This document shows, in pieces, positions 23,155-34,895 of a stretch of DNA of 64,000 nucleotides (position 1 is the stretch's first letter; each line of letters begins with the position of its first letter). The notes under the pieces are model-generated. The model did no database searches, was not told where the DNA came from, and saw only the letters and a program-made list of their open reading frames with translations. Origin of the DNA: Toxonevra muliebris (lineage: Eukaryota; Arthropoda; Insecta; Diptera; Pallopteridae); NCBI GenBank assembly GCA_963691655.1, contig OY829329.1, positions 9,252,708 through 9,316,707 of the forward strand. Reading direction: 5' to 3'. The position numbers were made by a program, and so were the translations under genes.

Positions 23155-24463
23155 TAAAGATTATTCGACTTTTTTCTATCTCCCTCGCTTCTACCTACCA
23201 CGTCTCTCTCCACCTCTCTTCCGCAAACCTTTTTGTCTCATCTTCTTCTTCCTCCTTTTTCAAATACTCAAATACTCCATCTCTTCTTTGTGTTTTCTCT
23301 CTGCCCGAAAGCTTCCCATTTCTGCTTTTTTCACAGTCCTTTCTTGTCTACTTCCTTCTCTTTCCTTCCCTACTTTCTTCCCTCTTACTTGCCTTCCTTT
23401 CTTTCTTCCCCCTTACTTTTCACGCCTTCTTTCTTAAACTTTCTTCCTTACAGTTTTTTTTGCACCTCGGATTTTTCTGGTTTTTTTTCTTCGTTTTTTC
23501 TTCCCCCTTTCCCTCCATTTCTTTCTTCTCCTTACTTTTCTCCACTTTTTTCTTACGCTTTCTTCCTTACCGTCTTCTTTTTTCACCTCAAATTTACCAC
23601 ATTTTTTTTTGCCTATTTTTTCTTCCTCCCTTTTTCTTCTTCCATCTTTCTTCCTCATTATTTCCCTGTTTTTCTTAAATATTTTTGTTTTCTCCACATT
23701 TTGTCTTTCGTTTTTTCTCTTTTTTTATTTCCCGTATTTCTTTCTCGTCTTTTTTCTTCCTAGTTTTTCTTCTTCTTTCTTTTCTTTCTAGTTTCTATTC
23801 TTCTTTCTTTTCTTTTTTTCCGCCCTGTTTTTTCTTCCCCTTCCGCATTTTTCCCCTTTTTTCACACTTTTTCCTCACTTGCTTCCTTCCACCCTTCTTT
23901 CTTTCCATCTAATTTCCCCCTTTTTCTTCCCTTTTACTTCTTCTTCGCTTCTTTCTTTCCTTTCTTTATTCAACCCATTTCTACTTTCTTTTTCCTTCTT
24001 TCCTTCCTTTTATTTTCCCATTTCTTTGTTCCCCTTTTGGTTCTTACTTTCATTTTTCTGCTTTACTCATTTTTCCTTATTCATACTTTATTCTTCTTTT
24101 CTTCTTTTATTTTCCTCTCCATCTTTTTTCCCCTCCTTTTTTATTCGCCCCAGTTTTTTCTACCTAATTATTTCTTCCCCTTTTTCTTTCCCTCTTCTTT
24201 CTTGTTTCTTCTTTTTTGATTTTTTTCCTTTTTCTTATTATTTCTTACCCTTTCTTTTTTCTCCCCTTTCTACTTCTTTCCCCCCTTTCCTTTCTCTCTT
24301 GTCTCATTTTTCCATATGATTCTTTCGTCCTCTTGGTTTTTCCCTTTTATTTCTTTCCCTTTCTCCTTTTCCACTTACTTATTCCCCTTTTTTCTTTCCC
24401 TTCTTTTCCGCCTCTTTCTTTCTTGCACTCTTGTTTTTTCCTCTCTTCTTTCTTTCTCACTTA
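23155..24463 (+). repeat. 1.3-kb polypyrimidine tract
   Basis: The + strand is almost wholly C and T (CTTTCTTCC, TTTTTCTTCC, CCCTTTC words) for about 1.3 kb with only scattered A and G, so purines are confined to the other strand. Open frames in all three + frames (up to 176 codons) are S/F/L/P-rich and the complementary frames are K/R/E-rich. That is expected from composition alone. Long homopurine-homopyrimidine DNA can form triplex (H-DNA). Confidence 0.9.
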
Positions 24464-24953
24464 CGTAATCAATATGGCTGCCTCTAAAAATCTTCACCCC
24501 TCGTCTTTGCATTTTCCACTGACGCCAGTTTGTGAGTCAAGCTATATTTACCTCCTTAGGCTCTAATTTTTCACATCTAGCATATCAAAGGATAATAGAT
24601 CCCCCTATTCTGGAACTTTTTCTTGAAGAAATAAGGAAAACTTAGTTTAAAATTTTAGAATTTTGAGGATGTCTGCGAGCAATTAAAATTTAAAATTTTT
24701 GTTTCACTTGTTTCACTTAAAAATTCAATCTCAATTGAGGTAGAAAATCTGAAAGTTGGTATTGTTGATTAACTATGTATGTGTGTATGTATGTATGTGC
24801 AAGTGTATGAGTATGAGAAACCATGATATTCTTACTACTTTCCCGTAATATTAACGCTTCAGAAGAGCGACCTTGATGACATACAAAATCGCTTGCAATT
24901 ATGTTGTTGTTGTTGTTGTTGTTGTTGTGAACATATGAAAACATAGTATGCAT

Positions 24954-25799
24954 CAGGGATGCCAACTCATTTTTTCTTTCTCCCCGATAGCCCTCGGGAA
25001 ATTCCCCGATTTTCGTTCGAATTCCCCGCATCGATATAATTTCACATTATAACAGAGCGACACGCACATTTTACAAAAACGAAAAATTATCTAAAATTGA
25101 CCTCAATGTTAAGGCGACCCCGAACTTTTTCGGTCCAAAACTTAATCAATTTTTACGGGACTGGTAGATTAATAGAAATGTACTTTCTGATTCCGGAATT
25201 CATTTGGCACATGGGCGATTTCACTTCAAAGGAACCCACTCTCAATTTAATCCTATTTCGAGTTACTAGACGATCATTTTGATAGATAAACAAGCCTCAG
25301 CCCACTTTTGGATATCAAAGTTCTCAAAGGGGAAGACATGGGCTCTCTCTTGACTCAAATAAAAAATGGCAAAAACTTTGTTTTGAGAACAACGGGTTCA
25401 AAGTTTTGACTATCGGTTTTTAACATATAAAATATATTTCATCTTTTTTTGTGATAGCTGATCGTAATTTGTAAGTTTACAGATTAGACAGCAAGGATTA
25501 AGAGTTAGTAATCAGGAGGTGCTAAACTAAGGCATAGCTTTCTGAACGGTCGAAAGGGAAGGGAATAAATCGCAGGGCCCACTTAAGAAAAGATGAACAT
25601 TTTAAGATCCAAAATATGAAATATTTCATAAGTTAAATGTTTACATTACATAAAATTTGACAAAAAATATTCTACAGACTTTTATGACTAAAAGCTGAAC
25701 GACTTCAAATTCCCCGCTAAAAACAGCACATTCCCCGATTCCCCGCACCCAGTAAAATTGCCCGCAAATCGGGCTATTCCCCGCAAGTTGGCAACGCTG
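24954..25799. mobile_element. 846-bp non-autonomous hAT element with perfect 8-bp TSD
   Basis: Starts CAGGGATGCCAAC and ends GTTGGCAACGCTG, a 13-bp inverted repeat with two mismatches. It is flanked by identical GTATGCAT (24946-24953 and 25800-25807). Both subterminal regions carry repeated ATTCCCCG words: three at 24990-25030 and at least four, with variants, at 25709-25785, all in the same + orientation. Such repeats are typical transposase-binding sites. Internal open frames (for example 25097-25282) are short and match no transposase I recognise. Confidence 0.92.
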
Positions 25800-25807
25800 G
25801 TATGCAT

Positions 25808-27320
25808 ACGAGTGTATGCTGGTTCAGAGAAACACATGTACGCACACCACATCACCTACACACATAGGCATACACACACACACACACACAATTACAATAT
25901 TTGCAAAACTGCATGAGGGAAACGCAAAGTAGAATGAGAAATTCAATCAAGTTGAGGGCTTATTATGTGTGCACACAACCGACAACAACAACAGCAGCAA
26001 CATCAACATCATAAGTAGAACAAGCAGCACAGTGATGTGATGAAATCCTTCAGAAGAGCACCTAAAAGTAGGCAATACATTTGGTACTGGTATATGTCAT
26101 GTTAGTTATGCAGGCACGTAAATTTTCCATTGCGCATTTATGCAACGTTAATCAACGCATTTGTGAGATTTATTTGGAATATTTGAGTTAGGAATTGGCC
26201 ACTTTAATTGCAAATTGAAAGAAAATAAATTGAATATATCGTTAAAAAAAAAAATATATAGTATACTTTTAGGAACTTTATTTATTGATTACTTTACTTG
26301 CATTAGAATAACTAAAATTTTGTAAAAAAATATTTTTCTTTTTTTTTTTTACTCAAAAACAGCTAATTTGTTTTTCATTGTATATTTTTAGGCTTTGAAG
26401 TTCAAGTTTCTCTAAAAGAAATAACATGATTTTCTTTTCTTTCTTTTTCTTTTTTTTTTTTGTTGAACATAAAACACATAAAAATTTCTATCATCATTTG
26501 CATTACCACAATAAATGTTTAACGACATTATTAACCGTCATAAAAGCCCGCAACAAAATCATCGTTAATTTAGTTCAAACGCCTAAAAAATGGCAACAAA
26601 AAAAAAAAAAAAAGAAACTCCACGAAAATTCAACAGACGACAAAGTATGGAAACCATACGCTGATATGAGCATAGACTGGAATATTATAGTCATAAAAAT
26701 TTTGTTTTTTTTTTTGTTTTGAAGCGCCGTTGGTTCTATAACATTAGCAACAACAATAACTACATGCACACATACATATATGCTTGTATATAAATGTGTT
26801 TGTATGTATGTATGTATGTATTCCTATACCAGTCGCAAATTTGAACACTTTATTGTTGTTGTTGTTAACAGTCTGCTATGCCGTCGTATGTATGAGCTTA
26901 TAAACATGCGCGTTAAACATTAAATGTTATTAAACTTTTGCGCCTAAAATTATGCTCGAGTTTTTTTTTTATTTTTTTTTAATAGAGGGAATGACAAATA
27001 TTTATTATGTTGGTTGGTGATGTTGATATTGGTGATAATAATGACGATGATGATGTGCGCAATTAGGCTGTGTGCAAATTTAGATGAAGTTAAATTATTA
27101 TAAATTTTTGACAAATTATAAACAAGATTAAAATGCTTGGGAATAAATGGGAAAAATGTGAAGTTTAAGGTTTTTAAGTGCTTATTTGATTGTCTTTTTT
27201 AGAATAAATATTTTGATGAATTTTTTCGGTACACACCACAACCAGAGTTGGTTAAATATTAACGTAATTACACCTCCAATTATTTATTTATAATTGTCTT
27301 CTTTAGTAATATACAATTCG
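25808..27320. other. Non-coding spacer with CA and CAA tracts
   Basis: Holds CA repeats (25872-25891), CAACAACAACAGCAGCAAC near 25983, poly-A/T runs and GATGATGATG near 27047. Relatives of the dispersed 15-mer occur at 26260-26274 (inverted) and 26942-26956. No gene is supported. Confidence 0.45.
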
Positions 27321-27570
27321 TGTTCATTTATTTCTTTTTTCCCCAGACTTTTTTTCCAGTCTTTTTTCTTCCTATCTACCTCTTTCTTTCGTTCTCTCCC
27401 ATCTCTCTCTCTCGTTCTTTTTCTCACTTCTATATAAAACCTTTATTTTTGCTTTCTCCCTCTCACTCTTTCCACATTTTCAACTCGCTATCTCTTTTTT
27501 TCTCATTCTCACGAAAACTTCCCATTCCCCTCCCCCCTTCCCCTCCCCCCTTCCCCTCCCTTCCCCTCCA
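27320..27570 (+). repeat. Polypyrimidine tract ending in C-rich i-motif candidate
   Basis: C/T-rich from about 27343. The last 47 bp (27523-27569) is a direct repeat of CCCCTCCCCCCTT with at least six runs of three or more C. The minus strand could form a G-quadruplex and the plus strand an i-motif. It borders the 18-bp array directly. Confidence 0.8.
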
Positions 27571-28045
27571 CAGCACAGAATCGTTTAACAGTACAGAATC
27601 GTTAACAGTAGAGTAATTTTTTCATTTAACATTCAAAATCATTTAACAGTACAGAATCGTTAACAGTAAAGTAATTTTTTCATCTAACATTCAGAATCGC
27701 TTAACAGTACAGAATCGTTTAACAGTACAGAATCGTTTAACAGTACAGAATTATTTAATAGTAGAGTAACTTTATCAGTTAACATTCAAAACCATTTAAC
27801 AGTACAGAATCGTTAATAGTAGAGTAATTTTTTCATTTAACATTCAGGCTCGGTTAACAGCACATAATCGTTTAAAAGTAAGGAATCGTTCAACAGTACC
27901 GAATCGTTTAACAGTATAGTATCGTTGAACAGTACAGAACCGTTGAACAGTACAGAATTATTTAAAAGTAGATTAATTTTATCAGTTCACATTTAAAATC
28001 ATTTAACAGTACAGAATCGTTAACTGTAGAGTAATTTTTTCTTAA
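27571..28045 (+). repeat. 18-bp array GTTTAACAGTACAGAATC, locus 1
   Basis: Tandem copies of GTTTAACAGTACAGAATC interspersed with AACAGTAGAGTAATTTTTTC and ATTTAACATTCAAAATC variants over about 470 bp. The same family reappears at 30521-31285. The minus-strand reading is stop-rich and no frame is conserved. Confidence 0.9.
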
Positions 28046-29570
28046 AATAAAAACGTGAAAATATTTGGAAATCCTTGAAAATGAAATGCTGAGTACTGAT
28101 GCTAAAAAAATACTAAGGCTTGAGGGCTTTCAAGTATCAATTGCATAATACTGGGGACTAGCATAAGTATTTGTTATGTGAATTGACATTTTATAGCTTT
28201 GACAGCCAGCCAAATTTATTCCAAGAGATTACAACAACAACTTTTCCTGTATTGGAATCATTACTCACTATAGAAAAGTGAGCTTAAAATCCTACTTGGA
28301 TCCTTTTTAAATAGTACCTGATCTAATGTGTATGTAATTAAACCAATTAAAGAATTCCCTTTCCCTTAAGTTTTTCTAAGAAGTCAAATAATTTTCAAAA
28401 AGTAAATTTTGATATCAAAACATATACAGAAATACCTGAAAACTGCGTCAATGATTTTGATTTTAGTTTTTTTTTTTGGTTTTTTTGTTTTTCCACAAAA
28501 GTGATAAATCATTTGTGAATGTAACATTTTCAGAATTTTTCGATTTTTAATGGAACATTTCCATCAAATCATTCCCTACTCCTTCATGGCAGCTACTTAT
28601 CTGAACTCATTAATCAATCACGGTATAAAACGCTTCTTCATTATCTCAATCAAATACACAAGCACGATCATTTCTCTTTAGGGAAAACCAACACATTGAT
28701 TGTGTCACACAAACGCACACACACACACAATCACACACATATACTCATACCATTCAGAAGATGGCTTATCATATAATTGACAATTGACAAGCATTCACAG
28801 TATTCCCAAACAAAAGTCATAAACTTGATTGGAATATTGTTTGCATTGAGAGTGTATGATGATTTTCCTTATGGACGCATTAATGTACATACATATTTTT
28901 GTATCTATGTGAGTGCGTTTGAGTGTATATGTATGTGTGTGTGTATGTATTAAATAATCATTTAATCAATGTGAAATTATCAAAGTCATTGACAGACAAA
29001 ACGAAATGAATTGAAATGGAAAAATAAAAATGAAACTGAAACAAAAAAATCAAACTAATTATAAAGAAAGAAGAACTTTTTTCTAATTTGAATGAATGAC
29101 ATAACAAAAAAAAAAAAAAAAAAAAAAAATAAAATCAAAACTTTGAATATTTGTGAGTAGCTTTGTTGAGAAAAATAGACAAACAAATGATAAAGTCAAT
29201 AAGTGACACCTCTCCATCACATTTTAAAAATTCAAAATTAACAATGGTATGCATAAAACGTAGGCATAAAGACCTTCGCTTTTAATAAATATTAAAGCCT
29301 AAAAGTATACTATGAATTCGAAGAAGCCTCACATGTGCCTCTTTTTTCCTCATTCCGGCGGCGGTCGTCGCTGTGCATACAAAAAATGTCTGGGATTTAT
29401 TTATTTATGATATTGACAAATGCCCGCCCCCTCACGCCATCCTCAAACCTCCTCAACCCCCCCCCCCTCCCCCCCCAAAAATATGGCAACTCATAATTTT
29501 GTTTCTCTGTTTCTGTTTTTGTTCTCTTTTTCGAACCTTCATGCATATGTATATTCATTGTGGATTACAT
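28046..29570. other. Non-coding spacer
   Basis: AT-rich, with CA/TG microsatellites near 28713-28740 and 28930-28950 and poly-A at 29108-29128. A one-mismatch copy of the dispersed 15-mer (GCCTAAAAGTATACT) lies at 29298-29312. A C-rich run at 29457-29477 interrupts the low-GC context. Nothing else is supported. Confidence 0.45.
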
Positions 29571-29572
29571 TA

Positions 29573-29858
29573 GGGTGGGCGTTATCTTTGAACTATTAAA
29601 TTTCTTTTGCCACTCTCGCCAGTTTGGTTTCCTTTGATAAGAAAATATTCGATATCAAATTTTATCCCAGTTGGTTAAGAGGAAAGGGTGCCTCAAAGCC
29701 ATTAAAAATAAAAAATTAAAGTAACATCTCTTGAGTAGAAAAACTGTATGAAAGTGAATTAAGTATCGAAGATTTGTGTTTAGGGATTACCTCAAAGATA
29801 ACCACAAGCAAAATTAAAAAAAAAAAAAAAAAAATATCAACACAAATAAAGCTCACCC
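29573..29858. mobile_element. Candidate TA-flanked MITE with GGGTGGGC ends
   Basis: The left end TA-GGGTGGGC (29571) and right end GCTCACCC-TA (29860) are inverted with one mismatch over eight bases, both bordered by TA. Inside, GTTATCTTTGA on the left faces TCAAAGATAAC at about 29793-29803, a second inverted pair. The length of about 286 bp and lack of coding fit a MITE. The terminal repeat is short, so confidence is moderate. Confidence 0.5.
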
Positions 29859-29866
29859 TAATATAC

Positions 29867-30194
29867 ATATGAAAATCAAGGCAATATAATATTTATTTAC
29901 ATTGGCCATGTTCAACTTATTGACAGCTGCTTGTCATTGTGACAAATGAGCAGCCATTGGGGTTTGGGGAGGGGCCTGCGTCATTGTATTCGGCAACAAA
30001 TACACATCAAAATATCAAAATAGATGAACAAATATAACGAAACTGTTTATTGGCAAAATGCAGAATGTTTCGGCTTGAGGAATTTTTATTTTTGTTTTTA
30101 TTATTTCTTTATATTTTCACTTTAATTTTAATTTAGCAAGAAGTTATGAAATTCTTGGACTATGCGGAAATTTCAAAAGAGCAAAGAACGAATT
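29867..30194. other. Short AT-rich spacer
   Basis: No repeat or gene recognised between the candidate MITE and the GGTCTAAAT-type array. Confidence 0.5.
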
Positions 30195-30520
30195 CTGTTT
30201 GCTGGCCCAAAATTAGACCAAATTTCAGACCAAAAATAGACCAACATTTTGACTTAATTTAGACAAAATTTAGATAAAAAGTTAGACCAAAATTTTGACC
30301 TGAATTGAGACCAAAATAAGAACCAATTCCTGCTAAACATCAGATCGATTTTCAGACTAAAAATAGATCATAAGTTAGTTCTTATTAGGCTCATAGTAAA
30401 AAAATACTAGAAGAAGAAATTTAGACCAACATTCAGACTATAATCTCAAACCTAAATGAAACCAAATTCTGACCAAAAATCAAATTAAAAAAAGATTAAA
30501 ATTCAGGCTTAAATGAAATC
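30195..30520 (-). repeat. Inverted GGTCTAAATTTT-type array, locus 2
   Basis: Words such as AAATTAGACCAAATTT, AGACCAAAAATAGACC and TTAGACCAAAATTTTGACC are the reverse complement of the 10690-12660 unit. It is highly diverged and only about 325 bp. It merges at its right edge into the 18-bp array, with no unique sequence between. Confidence 0.8.
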
Positions 30521-31285
30521 AAATTAACATTCAGAATCGCTCAATAGTACAGAATCGTTTAACAGTTTTCGTTTAATAGTTTTTTCATTTAATATTTAAC
30601 ATTTAATAAACAGTAGAGGATCGTTTAATATTCAAATTCGTTTAACAGTACAGAATCGTTAACAGTAGAGTAATTTTTTCGTTTTACATTGAAAACCGTT
30701 TAACAGTACAGAATCGTTTAACAGTACAGAATTATTTGATAGTAGAGTAATTTTTTCATTTAACATTGAAAATTGTTTAACAGTACAGAATCGTTAACAG
30801 TAGAGTAATTTTTTCGTTTTACATTGAAAACCGTTTAACAGTACAGAATTGTTTAACAGTACAGAATTATTTGATAGTAGAGTAATTTTTTCATTTAACA
30901 TTGAAAATTGTTTAACAGTACAGAATCGTTAACAGTAGAGTAATTTTTTCGTTTTACATTGAAAACCGTTTAACAGTACAGAATCGTTTAACAGTACAGA
31001 ATTATTTGATAGTAGAGTAATTTTTTCATTTAACATTGAAAATTGTTTAACAGTATAGAATCGTTAACAGTAGAGTAATTTTTTTCATTTAACATTGAAA
31101 ATTGTTTAACAGTACAGAATCGTTTGACAGTACAGAATTATTTGATAGTAGAGTAACTTTTTCAGTTAACATTCAAAATCATTTAACAGTACAGAATCGT
31201 TAACAGTAGAGTAATTTTTTCGGTTTACATTCAGAATCGTTTAACAGTTGAGTAGTTTTTTTTTTAATTCTAACATTGAAACAGT
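30521..31285 (+). repeat. 18-bp array locus 2 with 135-bp higher-order repeat
   Basis: Same 18-bp family as 27571-28045. Here it is organised into a higher-order unit: GTTTTACATTGAAAACC begins at 30681, 30816 and 30951, exactly 135 bp apart. The 135-bp copies are almost identical. That indicates recent local amplification, compared with the more scrambled first locus. Confidence 0.92.
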
Positions 31286-33282
31286 ACAGACGTGTGCACA
31301 ACCAGGTGCTCCCAATCTCATTTCTATAGCCAGAAATTGAAAAAAAAATTGTGGAATGTAAAAGAAACGATTTCTTATATTTTAAGATTTATTTTCAAGA
31401 ATTTCGTTGTTAAATAAAAACACCTACCTACCTACTAGATACATCAAAAGCAGAACGGAAAACTCGATATTTACATACAATTATATGAAAATGTACATGG
31501 GAGTCTGGCCAGACTTATTGGCACGAATGTGACTGTCGAAACATTTGACTAACGGAAGGTTGATCAGTTCAAATCTTGACATTTTTTTTTAGAATATAAG
31601 AATTTAAATTTTTCGGAAGAGTTACAGTTACAGTTCTGGATTCACCGTTGTTTAGCACCCATATTTTCATTTTTGTTTTCCTAATTTTCATGTTTTTTTT
31701 TTACGATTGCCAGACATTAAAAATTTTAAAATTTCACAGCAACTCATTAACCACTTAAGTAATCCTTAAAAGATCTTAAATTAATTTATCACAGTTATAT
31801 TCTCAACACTGCAAATAACTAATTACTCATTCCCACATAGTTTCTTCTACCCGGCCAACATAGAACTTAATAACCATTGCACTCCACACAGAAAAAAAAA
31901 AAAAAAAAAAAAAAAAAAACGCTTAAGATGACATTTTTCACTTGACGCCAAATCACAAAAATTTTATCCTTGCTATTATCCTTTTCCTTATTAAATTCAC
32001 AATTGAATGGATTTGTGTCAGCACTAAGCTGCTCAATGTCCTTTTTGACTTTCTTCTTTCTTTTCGGTACTTTAGCTGTGGTATGATTTCAAACGCGTTC
32101 AAGAAGCAACAGTAGAAATCACTCGAAATGTTTATCACGAGTCAGTAGATGTTGTAGCTGTGGCTGTTGTTGTTGTTGTTGTTGTTGTTGTTGCTACTTT
32201 GCTGCTACTATTGCCTGGACTATTATACTGATGTTGTCAGCGAAGCTATCAGCTTCAATTGAGCTTGACATATACAGGGTAATTAATATGTTTTTTCCCC
32301 GTCCCCCTTTGACGTGGCTGTTGTTGTTGTATTGAAGTTTCTGTTTGTGCTTGTGATTTGTTAGTGATTTTTTTTCTCTTTTGCAGAAACATTTTTTTTT
32401 TTAATTTCAATAATTTTCTATTTATTAAACGATGATATATTGGAAAATTAATTTTTATATATTAACACATATGCACATTCATACATACATACATACACAC
32501 ATACATATACATGCCTTTATATAAATATATATGTATATACATATGTACACTAGAGCATTACATTTTCGTTTGTTTGTCATTTGTATCACGTTTCTTAATT
32601 AGTAGCAAGGATAATGGGGACGAGATAACACGTGCTGCTATTTCAATTTCATCTGCCAAAGTTTTATATCTAGGGAAAGCAAATGAAACGAAACGAAACG
32701 AGCAAGGAGCCACAGTTAGGTTGGGGGGGGGGGCGGTAAGGAGAGCACGGGGGGCGGACAGAAGGAGGGCAAACATTTTTCTCATTAATTTTTACGCATA
32801 ATTGCAAAGTAATTGGAAAATTTTATTAAATCAAGTAAAATGTAATGGAGCGGATTTTCCCTTGTACACACACACACACACACACACACATACACACATA
32901 CATATATATATCCGTGGGTGTTCTCTGTGACTGATGCGCGTGTAAGCGGAAAGATTTTCTATGCTTTGAAATTGATATGCCATTGATTTAAAGGATTTTA
33001 TGAAATTTGAGAGAATGCTGATATTTAAATTGAAATTCAATTTAAGTGAATTTTTGTGTGTTCTAATTTTCCTTTTAAATGCAAATGACATTGAGCGAGT
33101 CTAAGCGGGACTTGTTGAATTATATATGGATTTTTGTTGTTTAATTTTTTTAACTTTATATTTAATGAATTTGTGCAATATGTGATTGTCTTCATATTTG
33201 AATATATATTAGACCCAGAAGGTAGCGGTAGATCTAGTATTTGCATTTCAACATGGCTAATTTAATCTAATTTATACAATAA
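31286..33282. other. Non-coding spacer with long poly-A, TTG and CA repeats
   Basis: Poly-A at 31891-31919, (TTG)n at 32167-32193, ATAC-type repeats near 32480, a G-rich patch at 32725-32758 (run of eleven G plus GGGGGGCGG) and (CA)n at 32864-32890. No gene is supported. Confidence 0.5.
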
Positions 33283-33660
33283 TTTGTAGACCAAAATTTA
33301 TATAAAAAAATCATACTAAAATCGGACTAGAAATTAAACTAAAAATCAGAACGAAATCAAATTGATAAATCAGAAAAAAAAAAACGAACCAAAGTTTAGA
33401 TTAAAAACCAAGCCGAAATTCAGATTGAAATTTATAAAAAAAATCCAGGCATAATCTAACAAAAAATTAGATCCAAATTCTAATAAAAATTCTAACTAAA
33501 ACTCCGACCAATATTGAAACTAAATCCAGAAAAAAACTCAAGCCACAAATCTAAGCATAAGTAACCCAAAACTTAACCGAATACATACAGACATAAAACT
33601 GGCTGAAAAACTGATCGAAATTCCGATCATAACTCGAACCGAAATCAAATCAAATTTTTT
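33283..33660 (-). repeat. Highly diverged GGTCTAAATTTT-type array, locus 3
   Basis: Degenerate words (AGACCAAAATTTATA, CGGACTAGAAATTAAAC, CCGACCAATATTGAAAC, CTAAAAATCAGAACG) keep the 14-15-bp rhythm of the reverse-complement unit of 10690-12660. It ends just before the pyrimidine decamer array. Confidence 0.65.
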
Positions 33661-33700
33661 AATTAAAAATGAAGCCAAGGTCAAAAAATATTATTAAGCT

Positions 33701-34037
33701 TCCTCTTTCCTCTTCTTCCTTTTTCTTCCCTTTTCTTACTTCTTCTTCCTTCTCCTTCCTTCCTCTTCCTTCCCCTTCCTTCTTCTTCCTTCTTCTCCTT
33801 CTTCTTCCTTTCTCTTACTTCTTCTTCCTTCTTCTTCCTTCTTCTTCCTTCTTCTTCCTTCTTCTTCCTTCTTCTTCCTTCTCCTTCCTTCCTTTTCCTT
33901 CTTTTTCCTTCTTCTTCCTTCTTCTTCCTTCTCCTTCCTTCCTTTTCCTTCCCCTTCCTTCTTCTTCCTTCTTCTTCCTTCTTCTCCTTCTTCTTCCTTC
34001 TTCTTCCTTCTTCTTCCTTCTTCTTCCTTCTTCTTCC
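33701..34037 (+). repeat. 10-bp polypyrimidine array, CTTCTTCCTT
   Basis: About 335 bp of CTTCTTCCTT with variants (CTCCTTCCTT, CCCCTTCCTT, CTTTTCCTTC) and strict pyrimidine content on the + strand. Because 10 is not a multiple of 3, the long S/F/L and E/G/R/K open frames on the two strands shift register through it. They are composition artefacts. Confidence 0.92.
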
Positions 34038-34225
34038 GCGTGAGAATTAAAAGATTTCTTCTTTTTTCTGCAAAGTGGGAGTCAATTGAAAACTTTAAAC
34101 ACGTTTTCTGCAAAATCGCGTTTTTTGAGTTATGACAGTCTTTTAGTAAATGAGTGATATATCCTCTTGTCCTGTGAACATGCATGATGCACATTTATTT
34201 TTGTATAAGGACTTAAGTATAGGCT

Positions 34226-34547
34226 ATGTGTTCCAATACACACACACACACGGCACTCCACACTAAACAATATGAAATACACAAACAAATTTGTGTTTTT
34301 CGTTTCTTATCTCTCTTTTTTACCTATACCAAAGACCGAAGCGACAACACATTCCTCTGCTTTGTTGATATCTTCTTTTCCTATATCAAACAGCGAAGCA
34401 ACAACACTTCCCTCTGCTTTGTTCATACACATTGGCGACAGTTACCTTCAACGTAGATTTTGTTGTTGTCTAATATATGAGTTCGTCTTAATAAAGTTTA
34501 TATGTATTGGTAATTGCACTTCTATACGAAACTTTTGGTCATCCCTG
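34226..34547 (-). mobile_element. hAT MITE remnant (minus orientation)
   Basis: The reverse complement of GATTTTGTTGTTGTCTAA, AATAAAGTTTATATGTATTGG and TTTTGGTCATCCCTG matches the left half of 22161-22364, with the terminal CAGGGATG at 34540-34547. The far end is not defined and no duplication was found. A 57-bp internal tandem duplication is present (CTATACCAAAGACCGAAGC at 34324 and CTATATCAAACAGCGAAGC at 34381). Confidence 0.7.
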
Positions 34548-34559
34548 CTTTATATGTTA

Positions 34560-34895
34560 AACGACCACACTTTCTTCTCCCCTCCCCTCCTTCGTCCAAA
34601 AACACAATCGGGAGCACGACATCGAGGAAAACAATCTTGCTTTTTGAATTTCTTGTTCTCTTGATCTCTTACTTTTCCACTAATACTCTCTCATTTAAAT
34701 ACAATTTCATTTTGTTTGTAATGAATAAATTATGTGCCATTGGTCTCTCGCCTGTGTTTGTGAGTACGCGAAAATGATTTCTCTCACCTCTCTCGATCTC
34801 TTTCTTTTCAACTAATACTCTCTCATTTATGTATAGCTGTAGTTTTGTAGTAATAAATAAATTATGTGCTTTTGGCTAGTCGGCTATTACTCTAT
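34560..34895 (-). mobile_element. Dispersed repeat family D (second minus-orientation copy)
   Basis: Carries AACAATCTTGCTTTTTGAAT, then TTCTCTTGATCTC…CTAATACTCTCTCATTT twice (about 34655 and 34795), ATGAATAAATTATGTGCCATTGG and TTTGGCTAGTCGGC. This is the same order as 9850-10345. It abuts the hAT remnant. No coding capacity. Confidence 0.75.

Noticed and set aside
23233..24566. Several long + strand open frames (up to 176 codons)
   Set aside because: They lie in the polypyrimidine tract, where stop codons (which need A or G) are naturally rare. The protein readings are only S/F/L/P.
33669..34194. Opposed 124- and 152-codon frames
   Set aside because: Both are the same pyrimidine decamer array read on each strand; no non-repeat protein sequence.
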